A DNA stretch of 64,000 bases from Melanopsichium pennsylvanicum. Its lineage: Eukaryota; Basidiomycota; Ustilaginomycetes; Ustilaginales. Both the position numbers and the translations under genes were made by a program. Positions 30,804 to 40,415 of this stretch are shown piece after piece. Under the pieces are notes generated by a model. It was not told the DNA's origin. It saw only the letters and a program-made list of their open reading frames with translations, and did no database searches. Numbering within the stretch: the stretch's first letter is position 1; every line of letters starts with the position of its first letter. The stretch spans positions 558,001 through 622,000 of the forward strand of contig OAPG01000005.1 in NCBI GenBank assembly GCA_900208305.1, in the 5' to 3' direction.

Positions 30804-33800
30804 TTACTCTTGACCACTATCCTCCTCTTCGGATTGAGCATTCTTCTTGTTGATCTCTTCAACAAACTCTTTCGCCTTATTCAACACCTTGTGCTGACTC
30901 TTGGAATCTCCGTTCTTCTTTTCATACTCCAACCACTTTTTCAACAAACTTTTGCCCTTCTTTGCGGTCAACTTGAGCGTCAATGTTCTCTCGAACAAGT
31001 TTCTCACCTGAGCCTGATTCTCATCCAATCTCGACTCTTGATCAATGTACTGCCACCAAAGGTCGAGTCGTTTAGGATAACTATCCACCAGACCTTCAAA
31101 TATGGTTCGACCTCGTTCGGCATCTCCGAGTTTAAACTCGTTGATGGCAAAAGCGGTGATAGTCTTTGTATGCTCCCTCTTCTCCAAAGCCTGCATTGCT
31201 CGTGGCAACAATGCACGTGCTTCATCCGGTTGCAAAGTGCGAAGGTAATACCTGGCGTACTCGATCCAAAACTCGGGCGTAGTGGAATACTTTGCCTTGG
31301 CCTTAACCCAATACTCTTCCGCCAAATCGTTGTTCTGACTGGTTTCCAGAATGTTGATCATCTTCAAGTACATGGTGAATCCATCGTTGGCTTGAACCGC
31401 CTCCTTGAACGTGGTTTCCAACGTGTCATCGGAACCGTAGGTGTTTTCGAGGTTGAGCAAAGCAATCCACACATTCATACGTTCTTGGTCCTCGCGATAG
31501 TTGATCACCTTGAGAGCTCGACGCGCAATCGAACGCGCTTGGTCCACGTCAGAAAGTTGAAGTGCGAAAGACATAAATTGAATCCAGAGGAACGATGAGT
31601 TGGGCGAAGAGAGCAGGAGGCGTTCAAAGTCGGTGCTGGATTCTGGCGCCTTGGTCGCAAGGTCTGCGGTCAGGTCCTCCTCGATCGTGTTGTTCTTTTG
31701 CGATTTGGACTTGGACTTGGCCTTCTTGAGCGCGGCTTTGGTGATCTCGGAATCAGAATCACATTCAGAGTCAGAGTCGGAGGAGATGGAAGAGGCGTCA
31801 TCCTCGTCGTTGTTGTTGGCTCCAGCGGACCACGAGAAGCCGCCAGAGAGGATGAGAGAGGGAAGCGAGCTCTTCTTGGGCTTCGGAATTGTGGCTTCTT
31901 CATCCTCGCTGTCTTGGTCCATCTCAATAAAGTCTCCCTCTTCCTCGCTTTCCTCCTCGTCCTCATCTTCATCCTCGTTGGCAGAATCGAGTTCCTGGAT
32001 ATCCGCATCTTCGTCAGCGTCGTCGACCTCAGCATCCTCATCCTCATCCTCATCCTCATCCTCATCCTCATCCTCATCCTCATCCTCCTCATCACTGCTG
32101 TCCTCGAAATCAGCTGCATCGAAGTAACTTAGCTTCAAGCCGAAGCTGATCTTCTTCTTCTCCTCGTTCACCCTCAATACAATCGCTCTCACCTTATCAC
32201 CTACTCTGAAAGCCTTCAAGGCCTCATCCGCCTTTCCATCGCTCAATTCGTTCATATGCGCCAACCCGCTCACATTCGTCCCTTCGATCTGGACAAAGAC
32301 ACCAAAATCGATAACATTCTTGATGAAACCCTTGACCTTATCACCAGCCTTGAAGTCCGTCAAGCGCTGAGGCCTCTTCTTTTCCGCCTCGGTGGCACGC
32401 TCGGCATCTTTCTCGGCACGAGGCTTGATCGATCCAGGAGTGGACTTGAGGCTCATTTCGATCTCGTTGTTGTTTACATTCGTGTCCATGATGGTTCCAG
32501 AAACAACTTGACCGACGGTGAAGCGAGTCTTCCAATCGCGAACAAACTCGTCGAAAAGCTCGCGAACCTGCACTCGTGCGTCGAGCTTGCGAGAAAGCGT
32601 AACGAACAGCCCGACGTTGGTGATGGCCTTGACAAAGCCGCGCACCTTCTGACCCTTCTTAAGCTCCGAAATCGAGGTGATCTCGGCATCAACGATATCG
32701 GAAGAATCAGAGATGCGGGAAGGACGAGTGGAGACGGTGGCTGTCCTTCCGTTCTTGGTGAGCGAAAGGATGTAGGCCTGGAGCGTCTGACCGACAGTCG
32801 GGAGCGCAGGATTGGTAGAGAAGTCATCGGCAAGGTCGGTGATGTGGAGAGTGGCACGGGTAGCAGTGCCGAGTGCAACAGTACAATCGAGGTACTTGTC
32901 ATTCCTCTGGATCACTCGTCCCTGTACAATGGCTCCTTGCTTGACTAGACTTGAGGTAGCAGCGTTGCTGACATCAGTGGCTTTGGCGTCGCGAACCTTG
33001 TCAGCAACAATGACGAGACCTTTGGCAGGGTTCTTGACCGAAACTACGAGATTTTCAATCTCTTGATCCTCTTCAAGGCTCTCGAGCAGCTCTTCAGGCG
33101 TTGTACCCCCCATAGAGGCCAGCACGGAGAGGGACAAGAGAGCACGCACACCAGAGGGTACGAGGGAAAGCACCACCACCTCCTTGTGCACTGCAGCGAC
33201 CTTTCCAACCACCTTTTCGCCCACCTCGACCGCATCGACATTGAGCTTGGCGAGGTACTCGGGGGTGGCCTGCTTGATGGATCCGACCAATTTCTGATTC
33301 TCGTAGTCCACCTCAGTGATTCTCATCTTGACCACCTTGCCCTCGGTGAAACCGCTCTTGACATCGTTAAAACCTTCCTCGCTCAACTCTCTACCGGGAA
33401 CGAGCGCCTTGAGTCCGCCAAAGAGACTGACGATCAACGAATTGGTCTGAACACGGAAGATGGTAGCATTCGTCACCACGCCCACACGCGCATCCTGAAT
33501 GGACGAAAGGATGGGGAGATCTGACTTGACCAGCGACTTCTTTAGAGTGAGGACGATGCGATTGCGGTTGGGATCAACGTCCATGACCCTGGCCTTGACC
33601 TGCAGCCCGGGCTTGAAACGCTTCTCGGGCTGAGTGAGCTTGACATCTGCAAAGTGGTTGCTGAAGACAACTCCGTCGACGTGGCCGTGCAGCTGAAGGA
33701 AGATGGCGTTGGGCAGACCGAGCTTGACGATGGAAGCATTGACGACTTCGCCGACTTCGACCTCTGAAACTCGCATAAACTTGCGGTCCAGGACGGAGGC

Positions 33801-35519
33801 TTTGAGGGATAGCTGGAGGGTCCGGTCGGTAGGACTGTGGCCGACAACACGTGCCTTATGATCGGTGCCCTTAGCGAAAGGACCAGAGGAGGGAGGGAGG
33901 GAAACAATGTGCTCGTCCGAAACTTGAGAGATGTGAACAAATCCGCGCAAATCGGTGCCTTGGATGGAAACAATCAATCCCCAATCGTTGATGGTCTGAA
34001 CGACAGTGACCTTGAGTGCGTGCCCGACGGGGTAGGCATGCTGGAGCAACTGACTGTCCTTTGCGACGGGCGCTTCGAGTGCCAAGACCTGGGGTGCGAG
34101 GGAGAGACCGAACTTTCGTTCGTGATCGGGATTGTCGCCCTGCAGAGCGGTGGATGGAGGGCTGAGTAAGTCCCAGAGCACCCTAGCGACGTGCTTGGAA
34201 CCCTCCTTGTAGACATCGGGTATGTCCTTGCCCTCCGGCAGCTCGGGAAGGTGGAATCGGTCGATGGTGGCGTCAAACATGCCGAACAAATTCACGTTGA
34301 GACCGGTGGGGAGAGCTGCGGTGATAAGCACCTTGGTAAGTGTGCCAGGAAGAATGGCGGTGATGCTGGGCGCGTTCTTGGTGGGGCTGGTGGAGACAGT
34401 TTTGGGGTGGAGAGTTGCCTCGAAGCTCCTCTTGTTCTCCAGAATCTTGGTGATCTTTGCGAACGCCACACTGCCGACCTGCAATCCCTTGCCATTTTTA
34501 CCTGCTTGGAAGCTGGCAGGAAGTTTCGCAGCGTCGGTGAAAGAAACGAAGCCGCGGAACTCGGAGATTCCGCTGTCGAGCATGTAACCGTGATCCTCGA
34601 CGCTCGAGATGGCTACAGAAAGAGTGGCACCGGCGTCGAGATCGGACACTGAAACACCGGTGTTGACGAGTTGAGGAGCGAGGGAGAGCTCAACACGGCG
34701 AGACTCCTTTTCGTATTCACCGCCTTCGCGGGTGGGTCGACCTTTGGCAACGTCGCCCGAGCGAACCTGTATGACGCTGGCAACGAGCCACTGGCCGACG
34801 TGGAAGAGGTCACGAAGCTCTGGGATTTCGTTTGCGTCCTTTTTGGATTGCTTGGTTGATGTGCCATCGGCTTGTTGATCATGGTCTTGACTGTCCTCGT
34901 CCATACTCTGGTCGTCATCGTCCTCCTCTTGGCTGTCGTCGGCACTTGCTTCTGCAGCAGCCTGCAAACGATGTGTGAATTGTGGGCTGATCTGTGTGAC
35001 TGGGATGTGACCAAGCATCTGGTTGGGCAGGGAAACGACCACGGCTAGAGGATGGACAGCCAACACGGAACAGAGCAATCTGGAACCAGGAATTAGACGT
35101 TTGTAGTTGATGTGCTCGATCCTGTGAGAGTCCTTCTTGTCGGTGTACACGGATGATTTGTCTGTAGAAGTGACGGTACGCTTCTTCTTGGCGTCATTAC
35201 GCTTGTCTCTGTTGAACTTTTGCTTGTTCTTGTTCCTCTTTGCTTCGGCATGCTGATCCTTTGCATCTTTGAAGAGCAGCTCATTGGCAGATGATTCTGA
35301 CCGTGCTTCTCGCTTTGCTTCGCGGAACTCGAGATGGGTGAGTCCGGAGCTGCCTCCACGAGGGAAGTCGACTACTTGAGTGGAAAGAAGGGAAGTGGAA
35401 GGTGCCGATCTGGTGGAAGAAGCGGGTTTGATTTTCTTGGATGTGTTTGATTTAGAGGAGCTGGCAGCCGAGGAGGCGACCACCTCTTCTGCAGGCCTGG
35501 AACGCTTGAGACCAGGCAT
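30804..35519 (-). CDS. RRP5: rRNA biogenesis protein Rrp5
   Basis: Single exon of 1571 residues, near the usual 1700 to 1900 of the family. Rrp5 is a nucleolar RNA-binding factor needed for both 18S and 5.8S rRNA processing. After a basic N-terminus with the conserved VDFPRGGSSGLTHLE come about a dozen S1 RNA-binding repeats (for example VKGFIKNVIDFGVFVQIEGT), then a long acidic linker at about 1140-1200, then C-terminal HAT (half-a-TPR) repeats (for example FWIEYARYYLRTLQPDEAR). The open frame continues 19 codons further but begins with TTG; the ATG at 35519 gives MPGLKRSRPAEE, which suits the family. The acidic linker is coded by a CATCCT repeat. An AT-rich TTGAAATTTTT element lies about 110 bases upstream. 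Confidence 0.96.
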   Translation of the reverse strand: MPGLKRSRPAEEVVASSAASSSKSNTSKKIKPASSTRSAPSTSLLSTQVVDFPRGGSSGLTHLEFREAKREARSESSANELLFKDAKDQHAEAKRNKNKQKFNRDKRNDAKKKRTVTSTDKSSVYTDKKDSHRIEHINYKRLIPGSRLLCSVLAVHPLAVVVSLPNQMLGHIPVTQISPQFTHRLQAAAEASADDSQEEDDDDQSMDEDSQDHDQQADGTSTKQSKKDANEIPELRDLFHVGQWLVASVIQVRSGDVAKGRPTREGGEYEKESRRVELSLAPQLVNTGVSVSDLDAGATLSVAISSVEDHGYMLDSGISEFRGFVSFTDAAKLPASFQAGKNGKGLQVGSVAFAKITKILENKRSFEATLHPKTVSTSPTKNAPSITAILPGTLTKVLITAALPTGLNVNLFGMFDATIDRFHLPELPEGKDIPDVYKEGSKHVARVLWDLLSPPSTALQGDNPDHERKFGLSLAPQVLALEAPVAKDSQLLQHAYPVGHALKVTVVQTINDWGLIVSIQGTDLRGFVHISQVSDEHIVSLPPSSGPFAKGTDHKARVVGHSPTDRTLQLSLKASVLDRKFMRVSEVEVGEVVNASIVKLGLPNAIFLQLHGHVDGVVFSNHFADVKLTQPEKRFKPGLQVKARVMDVDPNRNRIVLTLKKSLVKSDLPILSSIQDARVGVVTNATIFRVQTNSLIVSLFGGLKALVPGRELSEEGFNDVKSGFTEGKVVKMRITEVDYENQKLVGSIKQATPEYLAKLNVDAVEVGEKVVGKVAAVHKEVVVLSLVPSGVRALLSLSVLASMGGTTPEELLESLEEDQEIENLVVSVKNPAKGLVIVADKVRDAKATDVSNAATSSLVKQGAIVQGRVIQRNDKYLDCTVALGTATRATLHITDLADDFSTNPALPTVGQTLQAYILSLTKNGRTATVSTRPSRISDSSDIVDAEITSISELKKGQKVRGFVKAITNVGLFVTLSRKLDARVQVRELFDEFVRDWKTRFTVGQVVSGTIMDTNVNNNEIEMSLKSTPGSIKPRAEKDAERATEAEKKRPQRLTDFKAGDKVKGFIKNVIDFGVFVQIEGTNVSGLAHMNELSDGKADEALKAFRVGDKVRAIVLRVNEEKKKISFGLKLSYFDAADFEDSSDEEDEDEDEDEDEDEDEDEDAEVDDADEDADIQELDSANEDEDEDEEESEEEGDFIEMDQDSEDEEATIPKPKKSSLPSLILSGGFSWSAGANNNDEDDASSISSDSDSECDSDSEITKAALKKAKSKSKSQKNNTIEEDLTADLATKAPESSTDFERLLLSSPNSSFLWIQFMSFALQLSDVDQARSIARRALKVINYREDQERMNVWIALLNLENTYGSDDTLETTFKEAVQANDGFTMYLKMINILETSQNNDLAEEYWVKAKAKYSTTPEFWIEYARYYLRTLQPDEARALLPRAMQALEKREHTKTITAFAINEFKLGDAERGRTIFEGLVDSYPKRLDLWWQYIDQESRLDENQAQVRNLFERTLTLKLTAKKGKSLLKKWLEYEKKNGDSKSQHKVLNKAKEFVEEINKKNAQSEEEDSGQE
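32033..32087. repeat. Hexanucleotide repeat inside RRP5
   Basis: About nine CATCCT units. On the coding strand these give alternating Glu-Asp residues in the acidic linker between S1 and HAT parts. The repeat is in frame, so length changes would only alter linker length. Confidence 0.9.
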
Positions 35520-35702
35520 AAAGGTGATGGTTGGCTGACTTGAAGCGATGGTGTTGACGAGGAAGAACAGTGGCAACTAGTAGAGAAGAAAGGTTTTTTT
35601 TAGGGTCGAGCAAAGGATCCGACCCAAAGTTGAAATTTTTATTTACTTAGTTTCTCTTCGTGTGTGTCCACAAAGCCAACCCATCAACTCTTAGAAAATA
35701 TC

Positions 35703-35719
35703 AAAAAAAAAAAAAAAAA
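35703..35719. repeat. Poly-A run of 17 bases
   Basis: A homopolymer near the left edge of the transposase-like remnant. It could mark an insertion boundary or be an ordinary promoter poly(dA) tract of RRP5. Confidence 0.85.
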
Positions 35720-35883
35720 CTTTAAAATAATCCTCGGGACACGGATCAAGATCCGAAGCAGAGCGCTAGGCCCCGATGGGTTGCTTACTGTGCTCCACCT
35801 TATACTAGACTTCACGCCATTCCAGTTGATCAGACTAGAGCACGAGAAGACATATTCATCGTTTCTCAGCATCAAGAGGAAGA

Positions 35884-36182
35884 TGTACTACGGCACCAAA
35901 GCTGGTGTAGACGTTGCCAAAGCCCGGGAAGTAAAGGGAATTGCTGCTGCCAGAAAGGACAGACTGCCAATTGTGCAAGACATTGTTACCACAGTGTGCA
36001 ATCTCATATGCAACTTGGGCCCAAAGCAAGCTTTCCCAAAGGCAGCCGCAATCATTGACAACTTCTTTGCAAGTGTCAAACTTGGAAGATATACGATGAA
36101 GGACTCATCTGTGGAACAATGCAAAGCAGGGATGTCTTACTACGTGTTCACTGACTCTGTGTTAGTGCCCCACCAATCGTAG
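35884..36182 (+). pseudogene. Possible piggyBac-like DDE transposase remnant
   Basis: The frame from the ATG at 35884 to the stop at 36180-36182 codes for about 99 residues. A stretch with AAAIIDNFFASVKLGRY resembles the block around the second catalytic Asp of piggyBac-type transposases, where an Asp-Asn-Phe/Trp-Phe motif is followed by Thr/Ala-Ser-x-x-Leu. The rest of the catalytic domain is absent, so if the call is right this is a broken fragment. The similarity is short and I recalled it without alignment; it could also be an unrelated small protein. Its place beside a GC-rich hairpin block and an NTPase-nuclease gene makes a mobile origin credible. Confidence 0.3.
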
Positions 36183-36184
36183 TC

Positions 36185-36610
36185 CAAAGAGGGGGCGCTC
36201 GGCCCCCCTCCCGATTGAGCGACCGTCGCGATCGAGCCACAACCGATCCTCTCCGGATCCCTTGCAGAGGAGCGGTTGGCCTAACACAACCCTCCTACCG
36301 TCCAACCGCGGCTGGCCCCTCCGTAAGCAGAATACGGCCATTGGCAATCTAACATTGTAGCGCCGCGGTGGGAGGTAGTTACCGCAGGTGGCACGGGAGG
36401 TGGTCGATAGTTCTTGGACCTTACCACCTCGCCCCCGCCTGACATAAGCAACCGGGCCTCGTCGCATGTATTACTTAGTTAGCTCTATAGCAACGCAGTA
36501 GTGTGCCCTGACCCCCAACCGCCTGTGTCGCCTACGCCTACGACCTCTCCGTACCCGTAGACCCTATTCCGGCTGTAGCCGCCCAGCGGTACCTAGACCC
36601 TACGGCCTTA
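36185..36610. other. GC-rich segment with hairpins
   Basis: A block with composition unlike the flanks that starts right after the stop of the transposase-like frame. It contains two hairpins: GGGGGC/GCCCCC with a five-base loop (36191-36207) and a 12-base stem with one mismatch (arms 36241-36252 and 36266-36277). It has no credible coding frame. A transposon end, an LTR piece or an unknown noncoding element are all possible. Confidence 0.4.
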
Positions 36611-36971
36611 ACAGATTGATCCAGCCATGGATGCAGAGCCTGACCACATGCACATGCCTCTTCTGACACATGTAGCAATAATGTGTAAAAAATAATGATG
36701 GCCCTCGCCTTTGGAGGTTGGACCGATTCAATGCTTCAAGTCGACAACGACGCGACCAACGCTCCCTCAGCAACACTACCATCAACACACATATCCTAAC
36801 CTTTGGCTGCTACGCCAGGTAAGTCAACAACGACGGCCCCAAAACCTGCCTATCATCCTGCGAGATTTCTGTCAACACCATTGACCTCCTTGTCTCGTAC
36901 CTGTGCCAATTCGATGCACAACGCCTTCGCAGTGCGCATACATCCTGTGTGGGTGATCAACTATTCAAAGC

Positions 36972-39900
36972 ATGACGCCACCCGTGCGGCTCTTGCTGCA
37001 AGATTTCGACAGCATACAGCAACATCTGAAAGACCTTATCAAAGCACAAGATGCGAGCGTATCCAATACGCCCCAAGATATGTCAACCAACCAAAAGACA
37101 GAACTCGAAAATGCTGCTCTTTATGTGACTCAGGCAATCCGCCAAGTGCTGCGTAACACCGTCCGGCTGCAAGATGCACACAAGAAGGCTATTCACTCAT
37201 TTCTGGACGATGTATTTGAAGCGCTTGACAACCAGGCGGCCCGTCATGATGACACCTCTTCTGACGCCCGTTGCATTACGCCCACCTCTTCCCGTTCGTC
37301 TAAGGCATTTAATGATCTTTCTCCAACGCGGCAGCACGCAGCCAAAGCATCCGAATCCTTTGATCAGCTGACACCAGAGGCACGAAAGGATCTTTCTCTT
37401 GCCTTCTCGACCATGTCCTCGTTATACATTGCTGCAGCTTCAGAGACCACTGCCAGCAAGCAGAAGTGGTTTTATGGAACGGTTTTCATGTTCCTCGGTG
37501 TAGTCGAGGAGCACCAGCATGCGCTGGCCCAGCTTTTTCCCGATCTTACGACCGTTAGTCCTACAACGGGCGAATGCTCCTCTAGCGTCGAGGATGCTCT
37601 TAAATATCTTCACGAGAGCGAAATCAGCAGTCCACTTTGGGAGCAAATAGCTTACGTCCTTCTTCGTCTCCCTTGTCGAAACGAGCAGCCATTACGTGCA
37701 GACAATTTGGGCGAGCTTGAATCGCACTTTGCCGACCAGTTGCGCCGCAATTACCGCGGCGATGCCCCTTTTCGCTTCCTGCAATTCGTCCTAAAGGTCA
37801 ATCGGCAGCGCACCGAGCAAACATTTCAAGCCTCCTCCCGCACTTTCATTCCCGACGACGATTCTCAGTCCGGCTTTGATGCTTATTTGAAGATGACCTC
37901 CCTTGTTCAGTCGAGTGGCACCGGCAAGACCCGTTTAGTGTTGGAGCTTGGCAAAGTGACTCCGCTACTTTATACCTGCCTTCGGCGTAAAGCGCCAGAC
38001 GAGCGTCCGAGTGTGGTCGACGGTTATCCCCTTGGTGACACAAGACTTTACACCTACTTCTCACGCAGCGAATTTTCCAGACCCACTCCCAATTACGCTT
38101 CTGACACTGCCACTGCCGGTGATGCGCCCGTTCCCGATAAACCAAAGTCTTTCACGGTTTCATATGATCTCCAAGTGGCTGCCTTTGTCGGAGGCTGGTT
38201 CCAAACGCTTGCCACTGAGCTCAATTTCCTTCCAGAGGCTCAGGCCAAGCACGAGTATCTACAAAAGCTCAACAACTTTGATGGTGCTGACTCGACCGCC
38301 TTGACACGCAGCAAGTTCTTCATGGATGTGGTCAGGGCCGCGGAGGACCTTATCTGGCGCCACCACCCTCTCGACCAGCGAGGGTCTGTTCCGTCCAAGG
38401 TCTTCGGTCCATGCCTCGACTCTCCTGCCCTTGCACTGAGCGAACAGCTTCAGCCTGTGCGCCAATGGCTTGCTCAAGACAAGGTCGAAACATACCGCTC
38501 GCTCGGCACCCACGAATTGCCCGTCTTCGTCGCCGTAGATGAATGCGTCGAACTTATCATTCACAACCCCGCTCGCCGTGGAGAGAAGCAGTCGAGCAAC
38601 GACCAGCTCGAAAGCCTACGTCGGGTCTTCAACCATCTGCTAAAGCTAGAATCACAGCACAAGAAGATCGCTTCCTTTTGGCTTGTCCTGCTTAGCACAA
38701 GTACGGGAGCAGCCACTCTCATCAAGCCCAAGGAGCTTCAGGGCTCAGCGCGTGCCTTGACGAAGGAGGTGATGCCCATCTTTGTTGGCATGGGCTTTGA
38801 TGTACTGCGGAGCGAACAAGGGCCGCTACGATCGCCCGCCGACGTGGGCACCCTCGAGCATGTACGCAGCTACGGCCGACCTCTGTGGTCTTCGCTGCAC
38901 GACAACTCGTTCTGGGAGGTCGCTCAGGCCAAGCTGTTCGGCAAGAGGACGATAGACGAGACGAGCTCTGTGGTGTGCTACAACGTGCTTGCCTCGCGAT
39001 TGGCATTACGATTGGTTCCTGTGCACGATGGAGACACGGCCCTCTTTGGTGAACAAAAGACGCTGGGTACACAATCGATCGATAGACATATGCGCATGCT
39101 TGAGCACGTCGCCGAAGACAGCAGCAGTTTCAGCATCAATGCGCCCTCCGAACCTGTGCTCGCCGTTGCAGCCGCGCTCGCCATGCTGTCAAATAGTCGC
39201 CAGTTGCTCGGAATCTCTACGGGCCAGAACAGCACCAGTCTAGCATATGCCAAAATTATGAAGACCTTCACGACGCAAAGCCTTGCCGCGCTGGGTCCAC
39301 ACTTCCTCAAAGGCACTGGGGGCGAGTTTCTCACGCGCTGTGTCATGATGGCAGCTTGTGATGCGGTCAAGCTGCCGCTGCTGCGGGGCAACCTGGCCAA
39401 TCGTGCTTCCACTATCTCTCGGCCCGTCGAGGTCGGCGCTTTCATACGCAAACTTGTCCAGCTGGATGAGGCAAGTCAGAAGGCGGTCACTGAAAGGGTG
39501 GATTCGGTGTGTTCGCTCGTTTGTCAGCGGCTTGGCGCTGATAGTACCGCGAACAAGGAGGACGTGCAGGCATGGCTCAACTTCTCCCACTTTGACGAGC
39601 TGCCCGAGGTCATCGCCGACATTTCACCGGACTACCTTTGGTATTGCTGGAAACGCGGTGTTGCCATTCAGATGGCGCACAAACAACCGGGCGTCGATGG
39701 CATCATTCCCGTGTTTGTGGGCCAGCTTTCTTCAAAGTTTGTCAGCGATGCAACTCAGGAGAGCCAGGCAAGGAGCGATGGTGATGCACCGGGCACATGG
39801 TCGTCGGGTGCAGCCCGGATGGCTCCTTTCGATGCCGGCGCCATTCACGAGTGCGAGGCTGCTCGGCAGATGACGTTCATTGCTTGGGAATCCAAGTTCC

Positions 39901-40415
39901 GCAAGGACGCTTTGGGTGGCGAAGATGCCTCGAAAGACGCACTGACAGGCCCGTCTCTGCTGCCGGCTGCCTGTGACGCAAGCAAAGGCGAACCTTGTTC
40001 CCAACTCACCAAATTTGGCTTGCTGACGGTGTTGACCGATCTTGGCACAGAGCAGGCATTCCAGGACACCAGGCTGCAGACTCGAGCTGAGACGATCACG
40101 ACTAGAGGCAAAGGACATCAACTCTCGCGGCTATGGATCCGTGGCATCAGCGATGTAAAAGCATATCCTTGCTTGGACGATCTTGGGATCCGCGAACAGT
40201 TGCTTGCCTTGCGGGCCGGCTTCACAGATGTTCGTGTGTATGAACAGTATAATCTCAATCCTCTCCCTTTGTGGAATGCAGGAGCAAAGCCTGACGAGAT
40301 GAAGCATGTTGTTGAAGGGCCTTCGCTCTTGTCCTCATGGCCATCCCCAGCTGGGTCTTCTGTTATCTCACTCGAGCAGGTGGGATCTCATGCAGAGCCA
40401 ATGGATCAGAGCTGA
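36972..40415 (+). CDS. P-loop NTPase fused to probable PD-(D/E)XK nuclease (RHS/Crinkler-type)
   Basis: Single exon of 1147 residues. Residues 1-300 are mostly helical and unrecognised. A P-loop follows as QSSGTGKTR (Lys319), with Gln where the first Gly of a classic Walker A is expected. Walker B is PVFVAVDEC (Asp523, Glu524), and then FWLVLLSTSTGA (sensor-like) and YGRPLWSSL. The C-terminal part has Asp909 in GVDGIIPVF and, after an insertion, a hydrophobic strand ending in Glu-x-Lys, MTFIAWESKFRK (Glu973, Lys975), which fits the active site of a restriction-endonuclease-like domain. NTPase-nuclease proteins of this layout are known from the RHS and Crinkler-type families, tied to transposons and to host-directed or conflict proteins. 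No signal peptide or LFLAK motif is seen. An in-frame TGA lies six codons upstream of the ATG. The nuclease call is inferred from motifs only. Confidence 0.6.
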   Translation: MTPPVRLLLQDFDSIQQHLKDLIKAQDASVSNTPQDMSTNQKTELENAALYVTQAIRQVLRNTVRLQDAHKKAIHSFLDDVFEALDNQAARHDDTSSDARCITPTSSRSSKAFNDLSPTRQHAAKASESFDQLTPEARKDLSLAFSTMSSLYIAAASETTASKQKWFYGTVFMFLGVVEEHQHALAQLFPDLTTVSPTTGECSSSVEDALKYLHESEISSPLWEQIAYVLLRLPCRNEQPLRADNLGELESHFADQLRRNYRGDAPFRFLQFVLKVNRQRTEQTFQASSRTFIPDDDSQSGFDAYLKMTSLVQSSGTGKTRLVLELGKVTPLLYTCLRRKAPDERPSVVDGYPLGDTRLYTYFSRSEFSRPTPNYASDTATAGDAPVPDKPKSFTVSYDLQVAAFVGGWFQTLATELNFLPEAQAKHEYLQKLNNFDGADSTALTRSKFFMDVVRAAEDLIWRHHPLDQRGSVPSKVFGPCLDSPALALSEQLQPVRQWLAQDKVETYRSLGTHELPVFVAVDECVELIIHNPARRGEKQSSNDQLESLRRVFNHLLKLESQHKKIASFWLVLLSTSTGAATLIKPKELQGSARALTKEVMPIFVGMGFDVLRSEQGPLRSPADVGTLEHVRSYGRPLWSSLHDNSFWEVAQAKLFGKRTIDETSSVVCYNVLASRLALRLVPVHDGDTALFGEQKTLGTQSIDRHMRMLEHVAEDSSSFSINAPSEPVLAVAAALAMLSNSRQLLGISTGQNSTSLAYAKIMKTFTTQSLAALGPHFLKGTGGEFLTRCVMMAACDAVKLPLLRGNLANRASTISRPVEVGAFIRKLVQLDEASQKAVTERVDSVCSLVCQRLGADSTANKEDVQAWLNFSHFDELPEVIADISPDYLWYCWKRGVAIQMAHKQPGVDGIIPVFVGQLSSKFVSDATQESQARSDGDAPGTWSSGAARMAPFDAGAIHECEAARQMTFIAWESKFRKDALGGEDASKDALTGPSLLPAACDASKGEPCSQLTKFGLLTVLTDLGTEQAFQDTRLQTRAETITTRGKGHQLSRLWIRGISDVKAYPCLDDLGIREQLLALRAGFTDVRVYEQYNLNPLPLWNAGAKPDEMKHVVEGPSLLSSWPSPAGSSVISLEQVGSHAEPMDQS

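Larger units (their letters stand above)
35520..36971. other. Accessory segment between RRP5 and the NTPase-nuclease gene
   Basis: About 1.45 kb holding the RRP5 promoter, a run of 17 A (35703-35719), a transposase-like remnant and a GC-rich hairpin segment. A CCTAAC branch-like sequence and CCAG lie at 36797-36818, followed directly by GTAAGT, so a spliced 5' exon of the next gene is possible but none with a clear ATG was found. Confidence 0.5.

Noticed and set aside
31600..32132. Ser-rich and Leu/Ile-rich plus-strand frames over the RRP5 acidic linker
   Set aside because: They are shadows of the CATCCT repeat and acidic codons of RRP5 on the other strand.
30804..35576. RRP5 start at 35576
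   Set aside because: The codon there is TTG; the first ATG in frame is at 35519 and gives a family-like N-terminus.
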